IMG/VR virus record: IMGVR_UViG_3300008627_000001
Span: 60,452 to 124,451 of that record
Length of the DNA: 64,000 bases
Strand: one strand, 5' to 3'
From: a virus
This document shows positions 43,436-52,409 of this stretch, one piece after another (positions within the stretch are counted from its first letter, which is position 1; every line of letters begins with the position of its first letter). Below the pieces are notes generated by a model. That model worked only from the letters and a program-made list of their open reading frames with translations, was not told the origin of the DNA and did not search any database. The translations under genes and the position numbers were made by a program.

Positions 43436-43870
43436 ATGGCAAAATATGCCCAAGGGAAATTCATTCCCAAAAATAATAAAAAATATGTAGGAAAAGGTTC
43501 ACCAACTTATAGAAGTGGTTGGGAGTTTGCCTTTATGAAATTCTGTGACAACCACCCGTCAGTAACTGAATGGGCAAGCGAACCAATGAAGATTCCATAT
43601 CGTAATCCTTTAACAGGCAGACAAACTGTTTATGTTCCAGATTTTTTAATCATATACGAAGGCAAAAGCGGAAGACGCGCAGAATTAATAGAAATAAAAC
43701 CCAAAAGCCAAACATTGAAAGAACGCGCCGGCCGTAGTAAATATAATCAAGCAAGTGTCGCAGTTAACCATGCAAAATGGGAAGCAGCCTATAAATGGTG
43801 TCAACGACAAGGCATACAATTTCGTATCGTAACAGAGGATGATATTTTTCATCAAGGCCGCAAACGCTAA
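43436..43870 (+). CDS. gp4: Head completion protein gp4 (nuclease fold)
   Basis: This 144-residue protein matches T4 gp4 (150 aa), needed to finish the filled head before tail joining. GKFIPKNNKKYVGKGSPTYR then SGWEFAFMKFCD is the family opening. Candidate PD-(D/E)XK residues are E30 in GWEFAF, D69 in VPDFL and E86-x-K88 in IEIKPK. The C-terminal HAKWEAAYKWCQRQGIQFRI, then VTEDDIF, also fits. It is the last structural gene before the radical SAM cassette. Confidence 0.92.
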   Translation: MAKYAQGKFIPKNNKKYVGKGSPTYRSGWEFAFMKFCDNHPSVTEWASEPMKIPYRNPLTGRQTVYVPDFLIIYEGKSGRRAELIEIKPKSQTLKERAGRSKYNQASVAVNHAKWEAAYKWCQRQGIQFRIVTEDDIFHQGRKR

Positions 43871-43881
43871 TAAGTAATAGT

Positions 43882-44610
43882 GTGTCCTTCAATAGTTTTA
43901 AATATATTTTTGTCTGCTATCCACACGGCGGCGGCGGCGAATTTTTATCATACATTATAAGCAAAGCAGAAGAATGTAATACATTAGTGCGACGAAAAGT
44001 TGGCAATCGTACAAAAGTACATGACATTTTTAATCAGCATATGCTTAGAATGGATTTTAGTATTGATCGTTGTTTTAATGATTACGGTGATAATGGCGAT
44101 TTGACTGGAATAGATGACAGCAAGTATGTTGTAGTTCCTACACATTACAGGGAAGATGCCGTAGGACAATATTTTAAGAATTATAAGTTTGTAAACATTT
44201 TATATCCGAGAACAGAAGAAGGCCACAAAAGAGTTTTGTGTAATATTAAAGATAAAGTTTGGATGCAGCCCCAACCTACTCAGTTGGAATTCTTTGGTAT
44301 GCTTCAGCAATTGGAAAAGGATGTAGGCAATAGAGATTGGTTTGTTAATACACACTTTTCAATGAACACAATTGACATACTTCTAGCATCTCAAGGAAAA
44401 GAACTAACTGATGAGAATAGAGAACAACTTGAAAATGATTGGAATAATGATTTACAAACAAAGCATAAGAAAAAAGATAACAACTTGTGTATTGAATATG
44501 AAAATATTATTAATAGTTTAGAACAAATTGGAAAATACTTAGACATTACTATTACAGAAAAAATGCAAATAGAATTACAAGAAAAAATACAAAATGATGA
44601 AAAAATATGA
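43882..44610 (+). CDS. Sulfotransferase-like or other P-loop-like protein (first gene of cassette)
   Basis: This 242-residue protein starts with GTG. Its first strand and loop, YIFVCYPHGGGGEFLSYIIS (8-27), recall the 5'-PSB loop of sulfotransferases. A later YVVVPTHYREDAVGQYFKNY and KFVNILYPRTEEGHKRV may correspond to the 3'-phosphate-binding strand. The match is weak and a different nucleotide-binding role is possible. The C-terminal 60 residues are charged and helical. The next gene begins inside its last codons (17-nt overlap). The overlap ties it to the radical SAM/SGNH genes that follow. Confidence 0.45.
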   Translation: MSFNSFKYIFVCYPHGGGGEFLSYIISKAEECNTLVRRKVGNRTKVHDIFNQHMLRMDFSIDRCFNDYGDNGDLTGIDDSKYVVVPTHYREDAVGQYFKNYKFVNILYPRTEEGHKRVLCNIKDKVWMQPQPTQLEFFGMLQQLEKDVGNRDWFVNTHFSMNTIDILLASQGKELTDENREQLENDWNNDLQTKHKKKDNNLCIEYENIINSLEQIGKYLDITITEKMQIELQEKIQNDEKI

Positions 44611-45481
44611 TCTAAATTATATTGATATAATGGTACAGTATGCATGTAGTTTATCTTGCAAGGGTTGTATTACGTTGTCTAATTATGATCGTAAAGGACA
44701 TGTTTCTTGGAAGGAGGGCGAACAATGGTTAAGGGAGTGGAGTCTACGCATTAAACCAAAAGAAATCAATCTAATGGGAGGTGAACCACTACTAAACAAA
44801 GATTTCCAACAATGGTTATATGGCGTAAGGGAGTACTTTCCAAAATCTCGTATTAAGTTTATTACCAATGGATTCCATTATAAGTCTCGTCCGGCGTTAT
44901 ACCAATGGTGTAAAGAAGTTAATAATGTATTAATACAAACTAGTTTACACTATCGCCCTCCTCCTGAGAAATATATAGATAGTATTAAATTCTTTTTAAG
45001 TCAAACTGATTGGAAAATAGATGGCATACCGTTTGATCCGCCTGATAAACTTATTAAATTAATTGATAAGAATACTAATATTAAATGGCATATGAACTTG
45101 TTTGGAGAATTTAGGCGTCCGTTCATGGGAGAAGGTGCGAATATATATCCAGCAAATAACGACAATTATATAGGAGCACATAGAGTATGTGGATCACCAA
45201 ATTCTCCAACAATATATAAAAATAAATTATATAAATGCCCTGCAATTGCTAACCTAGAAGATACATTAAGAGTTTTTGGTAAAGAGAACGAAGAACAATG
45301 GGCACCATACTTAAATACTGGATTAGACTATAATAGCGATTTAGATAAGTTTATAGGAAATATATATAAACCAGATCCAGTAGCATGTAGAGCATGTAGC
45401 AGTAATTCGCAAGAGATTGAATATGATCATTATGCACTCGGAAATGTTATTACAAGGAAAGAATATAATAAAATAAAATGA
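44594..45481 (+). CDS. Radical SAM enzyme with SPASM-like C-terminus (1)
   Basis: This 295-residue protein has the [4Fe-4S]-binding C18-x3-C22-x2-C25 motif (YACSLSCKGC). GGEP at 62-65 contacts SAM, and FITNGF is the third strand. The C-terminal cysteines in RVCGSP, YKCPAIANL and ACRACSS look like auxiliary cluster ligands (SPASM/twitch type). Such enzymes generate a 5'-deoxyadenosyl radical to modify peptides, sugars or other substrates. The start overlaps the preceding gene by 17 nt and the stop overlaps the next start by 4 nt. No precursor peptide gene is obvious nearby. Confidence 0.85.
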   Translation: MMKKYDLNYIDIMVQYACSLSCKGCITLSNYDRKGHVSWKEGEQWLREWSLRIKPKEINLMGGEPLLNKDFQQWLYGVREYFPKSRIKFITNGFHYKSRPALYQWCKEVNNVLIQTSLHYRPPPEKYIDSIKFFLSQTDWKIDGIPFDPPDKLIKLIDKNTNIKWHMNLFGEFRRPFMGEGANIYPANNDNYIGAHRVCGSPNSPTIYKNKLYKCPAIANLEDTLRVFGKENEEQWAPYLNTGLDYNSDLDKFIGNIYKPDPVACRACSSNSQEIEYDHYALGNVITRKEYNKIK

Positions 45482-46281
45482 GTAAATTAATCACAGCCGG
45501 CTGTGGTATTAGCCAGCGAGACTTTAAACATTATCCAATTTGGGTACACTTTCCCACACTTACGCACAAATTAAAACACATTTCTATTGGCGGCCCAGCA
45601 GTGGGCAATGAGTATATTGGCCGCACTTGCAAAAAACATATATTAGAAAACTTAGATGTTGAAGCAGTTATTATACAATGGACTAGTATTGGTAAACTTG
45701 ATTTATTTGTAGAGAACGAAGAAATACTTTCTCAAATAAAAGACTTTAATTTACGAAATTTTATTGTCGATATGGATGCTAATGTCGTCGATGGAAGAGG
45801 TTTTTGGGCGAGCAGTAGCAGTGATGATAACGTAATTAAAGAAGTTTACAACGATGTTTTTAAATCTAATATATATGAGCACATGAAAGATCTAGAGCAA
45901 ATATTAGATATACAAACATTGTGTGAGTTGCATGGAATTCCATATTATTTTTTCTTTGGCTATGCTTTTAATTTTGATTTTATAAAAGAGACACCTGAAT
46001 TACAGCATTTATATTATAATATAAATTGGAATAAGTTTATAACGCCAAAACCAATATATGAAATTTATAAAGAAAGTGAAGAGTTTGAATTAGACGTATT
46101 TGATAAAGATGCAAGATATATGTCACCCAACAGTGCGTTTCAAATTGATTTTTATGTTAAATATATAATACCAATATTAAATGACTATTTTACTACTATA
46201 AATTTTGATATCGAACGATTACAAAAACATAGCATTAAATTGGCACAAAATTTAAGAAAATTATATGGAAATATGGAATAA
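45478..46281 (+). CDS. SGNH/GDSL hydrolase-like protein
   Basis: This 267-residue protein opens ITAGCGISQRDFKHYPIWVH, where the serine of GCGIS would be the nucleophile of an SGNH esterase. HISIGGPAVGNEYIGRT fits block II/III (G and N oxyanion residues), and EAVIIQWTSIGKLDLFV the central strand. A terminal D-x-x-H pair is not clear to me. SGNH proteins de-acylate or acylate sugars and lipids. It lies between two radical SAM genes with 4-nt and 17-nt overlaps, so all are made together. The fold call is moderate. Confidence 0.55.
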   Translation: MSKLITAGCGISQRDFKHYPIWVHFPTLTHKLKHISIGGPAVGNEYIGRTCKKHILENLDVEAVIIQWTSIGKLDLFVENEEILSQIKDFNLRNFIVDMDANVVDGRGFWASSSSDDNVIKEVYNDVFKSNIYEHMKDLEQILDIQTLCELHGIPYYFFFGYAFNFDFIKETPELQHLYYNINWNKFITPKPIYEIYKESEEFELDVFDKDARYMSPNSAFQIDFYVKYIIPILNDYFTTINFDIERLQKHSIKLAQNLRKLYGNME

Positions 46282-47218
46282 AATAACAATTGTTCATGTA
46301 GAGCCAACAACCAAATGTAATGCTAGTTGCCCAGGATGTCCGCGCAATAATAATGGATATGGACTTAAAGACAATTTTGAATTAATTGATCTTGATCTAG
46401 ATTTTTTTATTGATTTTGTTAATAAATGTAATATATTAAAAAATATTCATTTATGTGGAAATCGAGGAGACCCTGCAGCCTATAAGCATCTTAAAGATCT
46501 TTTAAGATTGGTATCATTCGATAACAGAGAATTTTTTGTTTCAATGCACACAAGCGGTAGTTTAAGATCTACGACTTGGTGGGCCGATTTAGGAAGTTAT
46601 AAAAGCAATCAACTTGAAGTTACTTTCTCAATTGATGGACTAGAGGATACAAATCATATCTATAGACAAGGCACAAATTTTAATAAAATAATAGATAATG
46701 CAAAGGCATATATCGACGCCGGCGGCCACGCGGTGTGGAAATTTTTAACGTTTAAACATAACCAGCACCAAGTTGAAGAGGCAAGGGAATTGTCTCATAA
46801 ATTAGGGTTTTCAGAATTTTATACAGAATTGCCCTATGTGCCAGAGGCATTTCATTGGAAAACTAATGAAAGATATTTATTAGAGTTTCCTGATGAAGAT
46901 AATAATTCATATGACTCAGTAAAGACTCAAGTATTCGAAAACACAGCAATTTCAAATGAAGTAGATAAAAAAGCCTATTTAGATAAGATTATTTCCAATA
47001 ATTATGTCGATCCAAATGTTTGTGATCATTTACAGTGCTCTGACGATGATGAGCATTATCAACTTTTTATAAGCGCAGATGGCGTAATTCATCCTTGCTG
47101 TTTTTGGGAAGATGAAAGAAAAGAAGTTTATGATATTGAAACTTTAAACATAGCAAAAGAATTTTCCCAAGGATTGTATCGAAAGACATGTTTAGAAGTA
47201 TGCGGAGTGATTAAATAA
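46265..47218 (+). CDS. Radical SAM enzyme with SPASM-like C-terminus (2)
   Basis: This is a 317-residue protein. C18-x3-C22-x2-C25 (TKCNASCPGC) binds the SAM cluster. IHLCGNRGDPAAYKHL replaces the usual GGEP with GNRGDP, a variant typical of a distinct radical SAM/SPASM branch. LEVTFSIDGLEDTNHIYRQG is the next conserved strand. C-terminal DPNVCDHLQC, HPCCFWEDE and CLEVC are probable auxiliary-cluster ligands. It is not a recent copy of the 44594 enzyme, since only the motifs agree. The pair therefore probably catalyses two steps. Its stop lies 4 bp before the gp16 gene. Confidence 0.85.
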   Translation: MEIWNKITIVHVEPTTKCNASCPGCPRNNNGYGLKDNFELIDLDLDFFIDFVNKCNILKNIHLCGNRGDPAAYKHLKDLLRLVSFDNREFFVSMHTSGSLRSTTWWADLGSYKSNQLEVTFSIDGLEDTNHIYRQGTNFNKIIDNAKAYIDAGGHAVWKFLTFKHNQHQVEEARELSHKLGFSEFYTELPYVPEAFHWKTNERYLLEFPDEDNNSYDSVKTQVFENTAISNEVDKKAYLDKIISNNYVDPNVCDHLQCSDDDEHYQLFISADGVIHPCCFWEDERKEVYDIETLNIAKEFSQGLYRKTCLEVCGVIK

Positions 47219-47222
47219 CGTT

Positions 47223-47714
47223 ATGACAAAAAAACTAGAAGAACTTTTTGATTTAGCACAATCAGAGCAAGAAGAAGAGAAGCCCTCGGACTTTAAACCC
47301 GAAGAAGCAACAAAACTACAGTCAGTATTAAGCGATGTAGATAAAATTGATAGTGCATTACCACTAGTTAGAGATTTAGAATCTAATGATAAAGAAATGG
47401 ACAACATTGCTGAAAAGTCCATAACAACATTTAATGATCTAATGGATTTGGGCATGAATGTAGAAGCACGATACGCAGGTAAGATATTTGAAGTAGCAGG
47501 CACTATGATGAAGAACGCCATTGATGCTAAAGCCGCAAAAATTGATAAGAAATTGCGTATGGTTGAATTGCAAATTAAGAAGCAACGTGTAGATCAACAA
47601 GAAAGGGATGTTGGCGGACTAGAAATAGAAGCAGAAGCAACTATTGTAGCAGATCGCAACGAACTAATTAAGCAAATCCTAGATCAAAATAAAGACAGCA
47701 AAGATAAAAAATAG
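47223..47714 (+). CDS. gp16: Small terminase subunit gp16
   Basis: This 163-residue helical protein fits T4 gp16 (164 aa), which recognises phage DNA and stimulates the packaging ATPase. The core AEKSITTFNDLMDLGMNVEA, RYAGKIFEVAGTMMKNAIDA and KAAKIDKKLRMVELQIKKQR is the family's central coiled region. The N-terminus is acidic. The gene begins 4 bp after the second radical SAM gene, so the cassette has been placed inside a packaging transcript. Confidence 0.88.
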   Translation: MTKKLEELFDLAQSEQEEEKPSDFKPEEATKLQSVLSDVDKIDSALPLVRDLESNDKEMDNIAEKSITTFNDLMDLGMNVEARYAGKIFEVAGTMMKNAIDAKAAKIDKKLRMVELQIKKQRVDQQERDVGGLEIEAEATIVADRNELIKQILDQNKDSKDKK

Positions 47715-47760
47715 TGTGATTTAAATAAATAAGTAATATAAAACTTAAAAGAGTACCCTT

Positions 47761-48363
47761 ATGAAAAGTTTAAAACAATACATTACAGAAGCAAAAACAG
47801 ATTATCCTTTTAGATTGAAGTTTGCTGTAGATATTACAGACGAACACTTAGATCGCCTAGAAGGATGTTTGAATAGATACGGCGTTAAAAGCGTATCTAA
47901 AGCAAACAAAACAATTATGCAAAAACATCCAATGGATTTTGGTAATTTAGGAGCTGGTGAAATTTATATTGTAGATATTGTATTAGAATATCCTACTACT
48001 CCCAACGTATTACAAAATTATATTCATAGCATGTTAGGAATTCCTGAAAGTCATATTGTTGTTCGTAGTCCAGATCATCCAGAAGAAGTTCAAAATGACA
48101 AAGACCAAAAGGAACTAGACGAAAAGGATCCAGATGCTAAACCAGAATCACTATTAGATAGTGATTATCCAGAATCAGAAGGCGACTTACCTGCTGGACA
48201 AGAACACACAGATAAGATGCTTGCAGATGAAGATGAAAAACGCAAAGGTAGATTGTTTGATATGGTTAATTTTGCAAAAGATCCAAGTAGTGAAATTGAG
48301 CACGAGCCGGACGAATTTTTGAAAGCACCGATGGGTACTACATCACCAGTAGGAACTAATTAA
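47761..48363 (+). CDS. Probable head-internal protein with capsid-targeting leader
   Basis: This 200-residue protein opens MKSLKQYITEA. This resembles the T4 capsid-targeting sequence, in which a short basic-amphipathic leader ends at I-x-E and is cut by gp21 (here after E10). The next 80 residues form an alpha/beta domain (YPFRLKFAVDITDEHLDRLE, GEIYIVDIVLEYPTTPNVLQ). The rest is acidic and disordered. It may be packed in the head and injected. No enzymatic motif is seen; the leader reading is an inference. Confidence 0.55.
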   Translation: MKSLKQYITEAKTDYPFRLKFAVDITDEHLDRLEGCLNRYGVKSVSKANKTIMQKHPMDFGNLGAGEIYIVDIVLEYPTTPNVLQNYIHSMLGIPESHIVVRSPDHPEEVQNDKDQKELDEKDPDAKPESLLDSDYPESEGDLPAGQEHTDKMLADEDEKRKGRLFDMVNFAKDPSSEIEHEPDEFLKAPMGTTSPVGTN

Positions 48364-48364
48364 A

Positions 48365-49261
48365 ATGGAAACAAAATATAACCTAAATATTACAACATCT
48401 GGAGAGAACGGTGATAACGCAACAACATCAATTTCTACTACAGATGCAAACAAACTAGCAGAGTTGCTAAATTTAGCAGGCATGAGCCAATCTCATCCTG
48501 TAGCATTAAATGTAAGTCCTGAAGAAGAGTATGATGCTCCATGCCCAGACTGTGGTGATTCACCATGTGGTTGCGGTATGACAGAAGGCGAAAGTTGGGA
48601 TAATGAGCCAGAAGCAACAGTTCATTCACCAGAAGAAGTTTTTAAAGTAGGTGACGACTTGCATAGGGTAAAGAAAAGTTATCCTCCAGTAGCAGGCGGT
48701 GACAATCCAATGGCATTGGAATCTGCAGAAAATAAATTACGCAATGCGTATGACGAGTTTATTGCTGAAAGTGAAGAAGAAGCTGAGGAAGTTGAAGAGG
48801 CAATTAGAGTCAAATACCGCACAAAGAAAGAAGTTCCTCACCGTGCTAGAAAACCTTTAGAAAAAGAAGAGGTAGAAGAAGAAGTAGAAGAAGTTCATGA
48901 AACACCCGCTGGATGGGCCAAAAGTAAAGAAATAGATAACATGGAGTTTCCTACTAAAGGTGTAAAACCGGGTTGGAAAGAAGATGCAATCAAAGCCGCA
49001 ATAAAAGTAGTACACGATATGGCAGGCGATTACGATGGTGCGTGGGCTGCAATTAAAGATGCTTATGGTGAAGATGTTTTAAATGATGATGCTGTACAAG
49101 ATGCATTATATAAAGCAAATGTAGAAGAAGATGTTAATCGTATTAGACAACTAGCAGGTTTGGATGAAGCCGCAGGAAAACGGAAAAAGCCTGAAGAGGC
49201 AAAAAAAGCACCAGAAAAGAAAGACGACGGTAAAGGAAAAACCTGGGGTGTAGTAGCCTAA
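48365..49261 (+). CDS. Acidic probable head-internal protein
   Basis: This 298-residue protein has a CPDCGDSPCGCGMTEGE cysteine cluster at about 60-76, possibly binding zinc. An FIAESEEEAEEVEEA stretch could be a gp21 cut site. A glutamate-rich linker follows, then a folded C-terminal part, KPGWKEDAIKAAIKVVHDMA and GDYDGAWAAIKDAYG. It starts 1 bp after the previous stop. No known function. The acidic, cleavable style suggests a core or internal head protein. The reading frame continues open after the TAA (see 49262). Confidence 0.5.
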   Translation: METKYNLNITTSGENGDNATTSISTTDANKLAELLNLAGMSQSHPVALNVSPEEEYDAPCPDCGDSPCGCGMTEGESWDNEPEATVHSPEEVFKVGDDLHRVKKSYPPVAGGDNPMALESAENKLRNAYDEFIAESEEEAEEVEEAIRVKYRTKKEVPHRARKPLEKEEVEEEVEEVHETPAGWAKSKEIDNMEFPTKGVKPGWKEDAIKAAIKVVHDMAGDYDGAWAAIKDAYGEDVLNDDAVQDALYKANVEEDVNRIRQLAGLDEAAGKRKKPEEAKKAPEKKDDGKGKTWGVVA

Positions 49262-49414
49262 GTACGTATTTCCGAACTACTTCTCGAAAAAGCACCTCCA
49301 GGTAGAGAGAAGCAAGTTAAGAAGTTAAAGAAAAAGATGTGCGGCGGGGATGACGATTGTCCCGCCGCATACGCCATTGCTTGGTCACAGCATAACAAAA
49401 AGAAAAAGAAATAA
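49262..49414 (+). CDS. Small basic protein directly behind a stop, apparent GTA start
   Basis: Immediately after the TAA of the previous gene and in the same frame lie 50 codons: a leading GTA, then RISELLLEKAPPGREKQVKK, LKKKMCGGDDDCPAAYAIAW and SQHNKKKKK. This agrees with short phage proteins of the type M-(R/K)-I-x-E-L ... PPG.E..VK.LKKK ... AIAWSQHNK, with GTA in the place of Met. The only ATG is internal (residue 26) and would lose the conserved half. Options are initiation at GTA, readthrough of TAA, or a sequence error. No good ribosome site is seen. Confidence 0.55.
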   Translation, partial: VRISELLLEKAPPGREKQVKKLKKKMCGGDDDCPAAYAIAWSQHNKKKKK

Positions 49415-49441
49415 CCCCCTTAAAAACTGTTAAATACAGTT

Positions 49442-51025
49442 ATGTCCAATAAATCACTTGACGGCAATTTAGTCAAAAAAGCACACACTAGAGAATCATA
49501 CACAGATGAACAGTTATTGGAACTGGCAAAATGTGCTGATCCTGACACCGGCCCTGCTTATTTTTTAGAGAACTATTTTTGGATACAACATCCACGCAGA
49601 GGTAGAATAAAATACCATGCGTATGAATATCAAACACGTTTGTTGGACAGTTATCACAAACATAGATTTAGTGTTAATCTAATGCCTAGGCAAACTGGTA
49701 AAACTACCACCGCGGCAGGATATTTGTTATGGCATGCTATGTTTATTCCAGATAGCACAATACTTGTTGCGGCGCACAAGTATGCTGGCTCACAAGAGAT
49801 TATGCAACGCATACGATATTCATATGAAGACGTTCCTGATTTTATTCGTCCGGGTGTTTATTCATATAATAAAGGTAGTATAGACTTTGATAACAGTAGT
49901 AGAATTGTTAGCACAACTACTACAGAAAACACAGGACGTGGTTTGTCCATCTCACTACTATACTTAGACGAGTTTGCGTTTGTAAAGCCTAGCATTGCGA
50001 AAGAATTCTGGACGTCCATATCTCCAACACTAGCAACAGGCGGTGGTGCTATTATTACCTCAACGCCAAACAGTGATGAAGACCAGTTTGCTATGATTTG
50101 GAGAGACGCAAATAAAACTATTGATGATTACGGTAATGAAACAGACGTAGGACGCAATGGCTTTTTTGCGTTTAGAGCATATTGGAACGAACATCCAGAG
50201 CGTGATGAGAAGTGGCGACAGGAAGAACTAGGACGCATTGGTGCAGAACGCTTTGCTCGCGAACATGATTGCGAGTTTGTTATTAACGACGAGACATTAA
50301 TTGACTCTCGCGTATTGGCATCATTACGTCCAATACATGTATTGGAAAAACACGGTCAAGTTAAATGGTACACCAAGCCACAAAAAGGACACAATTACTT
50401 AATAGCATTGGATCCAAGTTTAGGCACAGGTGGAGACAATGCCGCTATACAGGTATTTGAAATACCTACAATGAAACAAGTAGCAGAGTGGATGCATAAT
50501 AAAACACCAGTACAAGGACAAATAAAAATATTAAGAGATATTACATATTATATTGCAGAAGAAATAGGTGCAAAGAATTTAGATACACCACAAATATGGT
50601 TTAGTATAGAAAATAATACACTAGGCGAAGCGGCATTAGTCGTTATAGATGATCTAGGTGAAGAACAGTTTAAAGGTATATTTTTATCTGAGACTAAAAA
50701 GCACGGCAATTCGCGTAGATTTAGAAAAGGTTTTAATACTACGCATAAATCAAAGTTATTAGCATGTAGTAGATTAAAAAACCTAATTGAAACAGATAAA
50801 ATTGAAATAAAAAGTAAAAATTTAATCTCTGAACTAAAAACATATATAGCAAGAGGGCAAAGTTATGCCGCAAAAGACGGCGAAACAGATGATTTAGTAT
50901 CTGCTACATTGTTGATAGTTCGAATGAGTTATGAAGTAAGGCAATGGGATACTGGATTATTTGATAGATTAAAGGATGATATTGATTCTGAACAAGATAT
51001 GCCAATGCCGTTTATTGTGGTTTAA
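49442..51025 (+). CDS. gp17: Large terminase subunit gp17
   Basis: This 527-residue packaging motor has an N-terminal ATPase and C-terminal RNase H-like nuclease. Walker A is PRQTGKTTT at 82-90, Walker B LLYLDEF at 172-178 with the catalytic glutamate, and the coupling STTTTENTGRG/ITSTPN motif follows. The nuclease aspartates are in YLIALDPSLGTGGDNAAI near 325, and D/E residues near GETDDLVSATLL complete the site. Length is a little below T4 gp17 (610 aa). No intron or intein interrupts it. Confidence 0.97.
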   Translation: MSNKSLDGNLVKKAHTRESYTDEQLLELAKCADPDTGPAYFLENYFWIQHPRRGRIKYHAYEYQTRLLDSYHKHRFSVNLMPRQTGKTTTAAGYLLWHAMFIPDSTILVAAHKYAGSQEIMQRIRYSYEDVPDFIRPGVYSYNKGSIDFDNSSRIVSTTTTENTGRGLSISLLYLDEFAFVKPSIAKEFWTSISPTLATGGGAIITSTPNSDEDQFAMIWRDANKTIDDYGNETDVGRNGFFAFRAYWNEHPERDEKWRQEELGRIGAERFAREHDCEFVINDETLIDSRVLASLRPIHVLEKHGQVKWYTKPQKGHNYLIALDPSLGTGGDNAAIQVFEIPTMKQVAEWMHNKTPVQGQIKILRDITYYIAEEIGAKNLDTPQIWFSIENNTLGEAALVVIDDLGEEQFKGIFLSETKKHGNSRRFRKGFNTTHKSKLLACSRLKNLIETDKIEIKSKNLISELKTYIARGQSYAAKDGETDDLVSATLLIVRMSYEVRQWDTGLFDRLKDDIDSEQDMPMPFIVV

Positions 51026-51026
51026 G

Positions 51027-51034
51027 CATAAATA
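51027..51034 (+). promoter_or_regulatory. Possible late box (CATAAATA)
   Basis: CATAAATA lies just after the gp17 stop and 7 bp before the 51041 start. It differs by one base from the T4 late box and may be chance. Confidence 0.25.
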
Positions 51035-51040
51035 CTAACA

Positions 51041-52408
51041 ATGGAAAATATTGAAAAAATTGCTGAAGATCTTTTTAATAAATTAAGATCAGTTTATCCA
51101 ACACTAACAATTGGTGATGCAAGTGCAATGAAAACACTTGAGCCAAGAGAAGCCCGCTTCTTTGATTTTGTATTTGAAGACAATGGTACAGACGTTGGCA
51201 CAGTTACTATTAGTTTAGTAGACGACAAATTTAAAGTTTACTATGGTAATGATTTAGTAGAAAGTTTGGGTGATAGTAAACAGCAATGGTATAATTTTTT
51301 AAAAGAAATGCGTCAATTTGCAAAACGCAGAATGTTGACGTTTGATGTAAGAGATATTAATAAGTCCAATTTGGAAAGAAAAGATTTTGAATTTTTACGC
51401 AATCAGCAAGCAGAATTTAAGGATAGTGATATGAACGAGTCAAAAATGTATGGTAGCATTAAAAGTAGTTACCAAGATTTAGGTGAGACTGCAAGAATTA
51501 TTGTCAGACATAGACGCCCAGTAGATGAAGAAGTTAGAGGATCACGCAGTAGAAATATTAGCAAAATTTTTGTTGAAACTACAAGCGGTGAAAGAACACT
51601 ACTTCCATTTACTAACTTACTAGGTGCAAGAGCAGTTGCAAGGCACATTAGTGAAGGTGGCAACTTGCATGATGACATTGGCACACACATTGTTAACAAT
51701 GTTAACCAATTAGGCCAATTAAAGAACTTTGTAGCATACAGCAGACGCAATAGCTTAGTAAATGAAGATACAGCAGACATTGTAGAAAGTGTACGTGATG
51801 CTTACAATGGTATTAGGAGCAGTTTAGCACGTATCTCAACAGCACGTGGATACACCTCATTTGCAGAAAGTTTTGAAGCACAAGAAGAAACACTATCCGA
51901 AGATAACTTAGATGAAATGAAAGACTTCTTTACAGTTAAGAAGTTTGATGAAAGCGTATTTGAGTCCCTACCATTAATTAATAGCATTTACAAAACTGCT
52001 ATGGAAAATAAAGCAAACAAACTAAACCAAATCAGAGAGTTTATTGAAAGCGGTGATCTAGTATTAGAGAGTTCAGTTGATACAGATCAATTTGCTCGTT
52101 CAGTTCAGCACGATGATGTAAGAAGTTTAGTGAGCACTGCTCTAGAAGATATCAGCAATCGTATTGTTGACAATGACATTGTTAGAGAGTTTGCACATAA
52201 GTTTGTTGGTGCAGAACTTTCCGAATCAGAGGAAGGTGCATTAGCAGTACAACTAGCAAAGAAATATGTAAGCGACTTGGGCCGTATTAACGAAGATGAA
52301 GAATATACTCAACGTGTAAGATATACTCACGCAGTAGAAAGCAAGTCATTTAAAGATGAAGCAGATCTAGTAGAAGAATGGGCAGACGAAATTACACAAG
52401 GTTACTAA
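51041..52408 (+). CDS. Conserved phage protein of unknown function
   Basis: This is a 455-residue protein. The N-terminal domain (IEKIAEDLFNKLRSVYPTLT, ARFFDFVFEDNGTDVGTVTI, WYNFLKEMRQFAKRRMLTFD) looks like a conserved folded unit common next to the terminase in marine T4-like phages. The middle has VETTSGERTLLPFTNLLGAR then AVARHISEGGNLHDDIG, and the C-terminus is helical and acidic. No catalytic motif is recognised. Its stop lies 1 bp before the next start. Position suggests a packaging or head role. Confidence 0.6.
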   Translation: MENIEKIAEDLFNKLRSVYPTLTIGDASAMKTLEPREARFFDFVFEDNGTDVGTVTISLVDDKFKVYYGNDLVESLGDSKQQWYNFLKEMRQFAKRRMLTFDVRDINKSNLERKDFEFLRNQQAEFKDSDMNESKMYGSIKSSYQDLGETARIIVRHRRPVDEEVRGSRSRNISKIFVETTSGERTLLPFTNLLGARAVARHISEGGNLHDDIGTHIVNNVNQLGQLKNFVAYSRRNSLVNEDTADIVESVRDAYNGIRSSLARISTARGYTSFAESFEAQEETLSEDNLDEMKDFFTVKKFDESVFESLPLINSIYKTAMENKANKLNQIREFIESGDLVLESSVDTDQFARSVQHDDVRSLVSTALEDISNRIVDNDIVREFAHKFVGAELSESEEGALAVQLAKKYVSDLGRINEDEEYTQRVRYTHAVESKSFKDEADLVEEWADEITQGY

Positions 52409-52409
52409 A

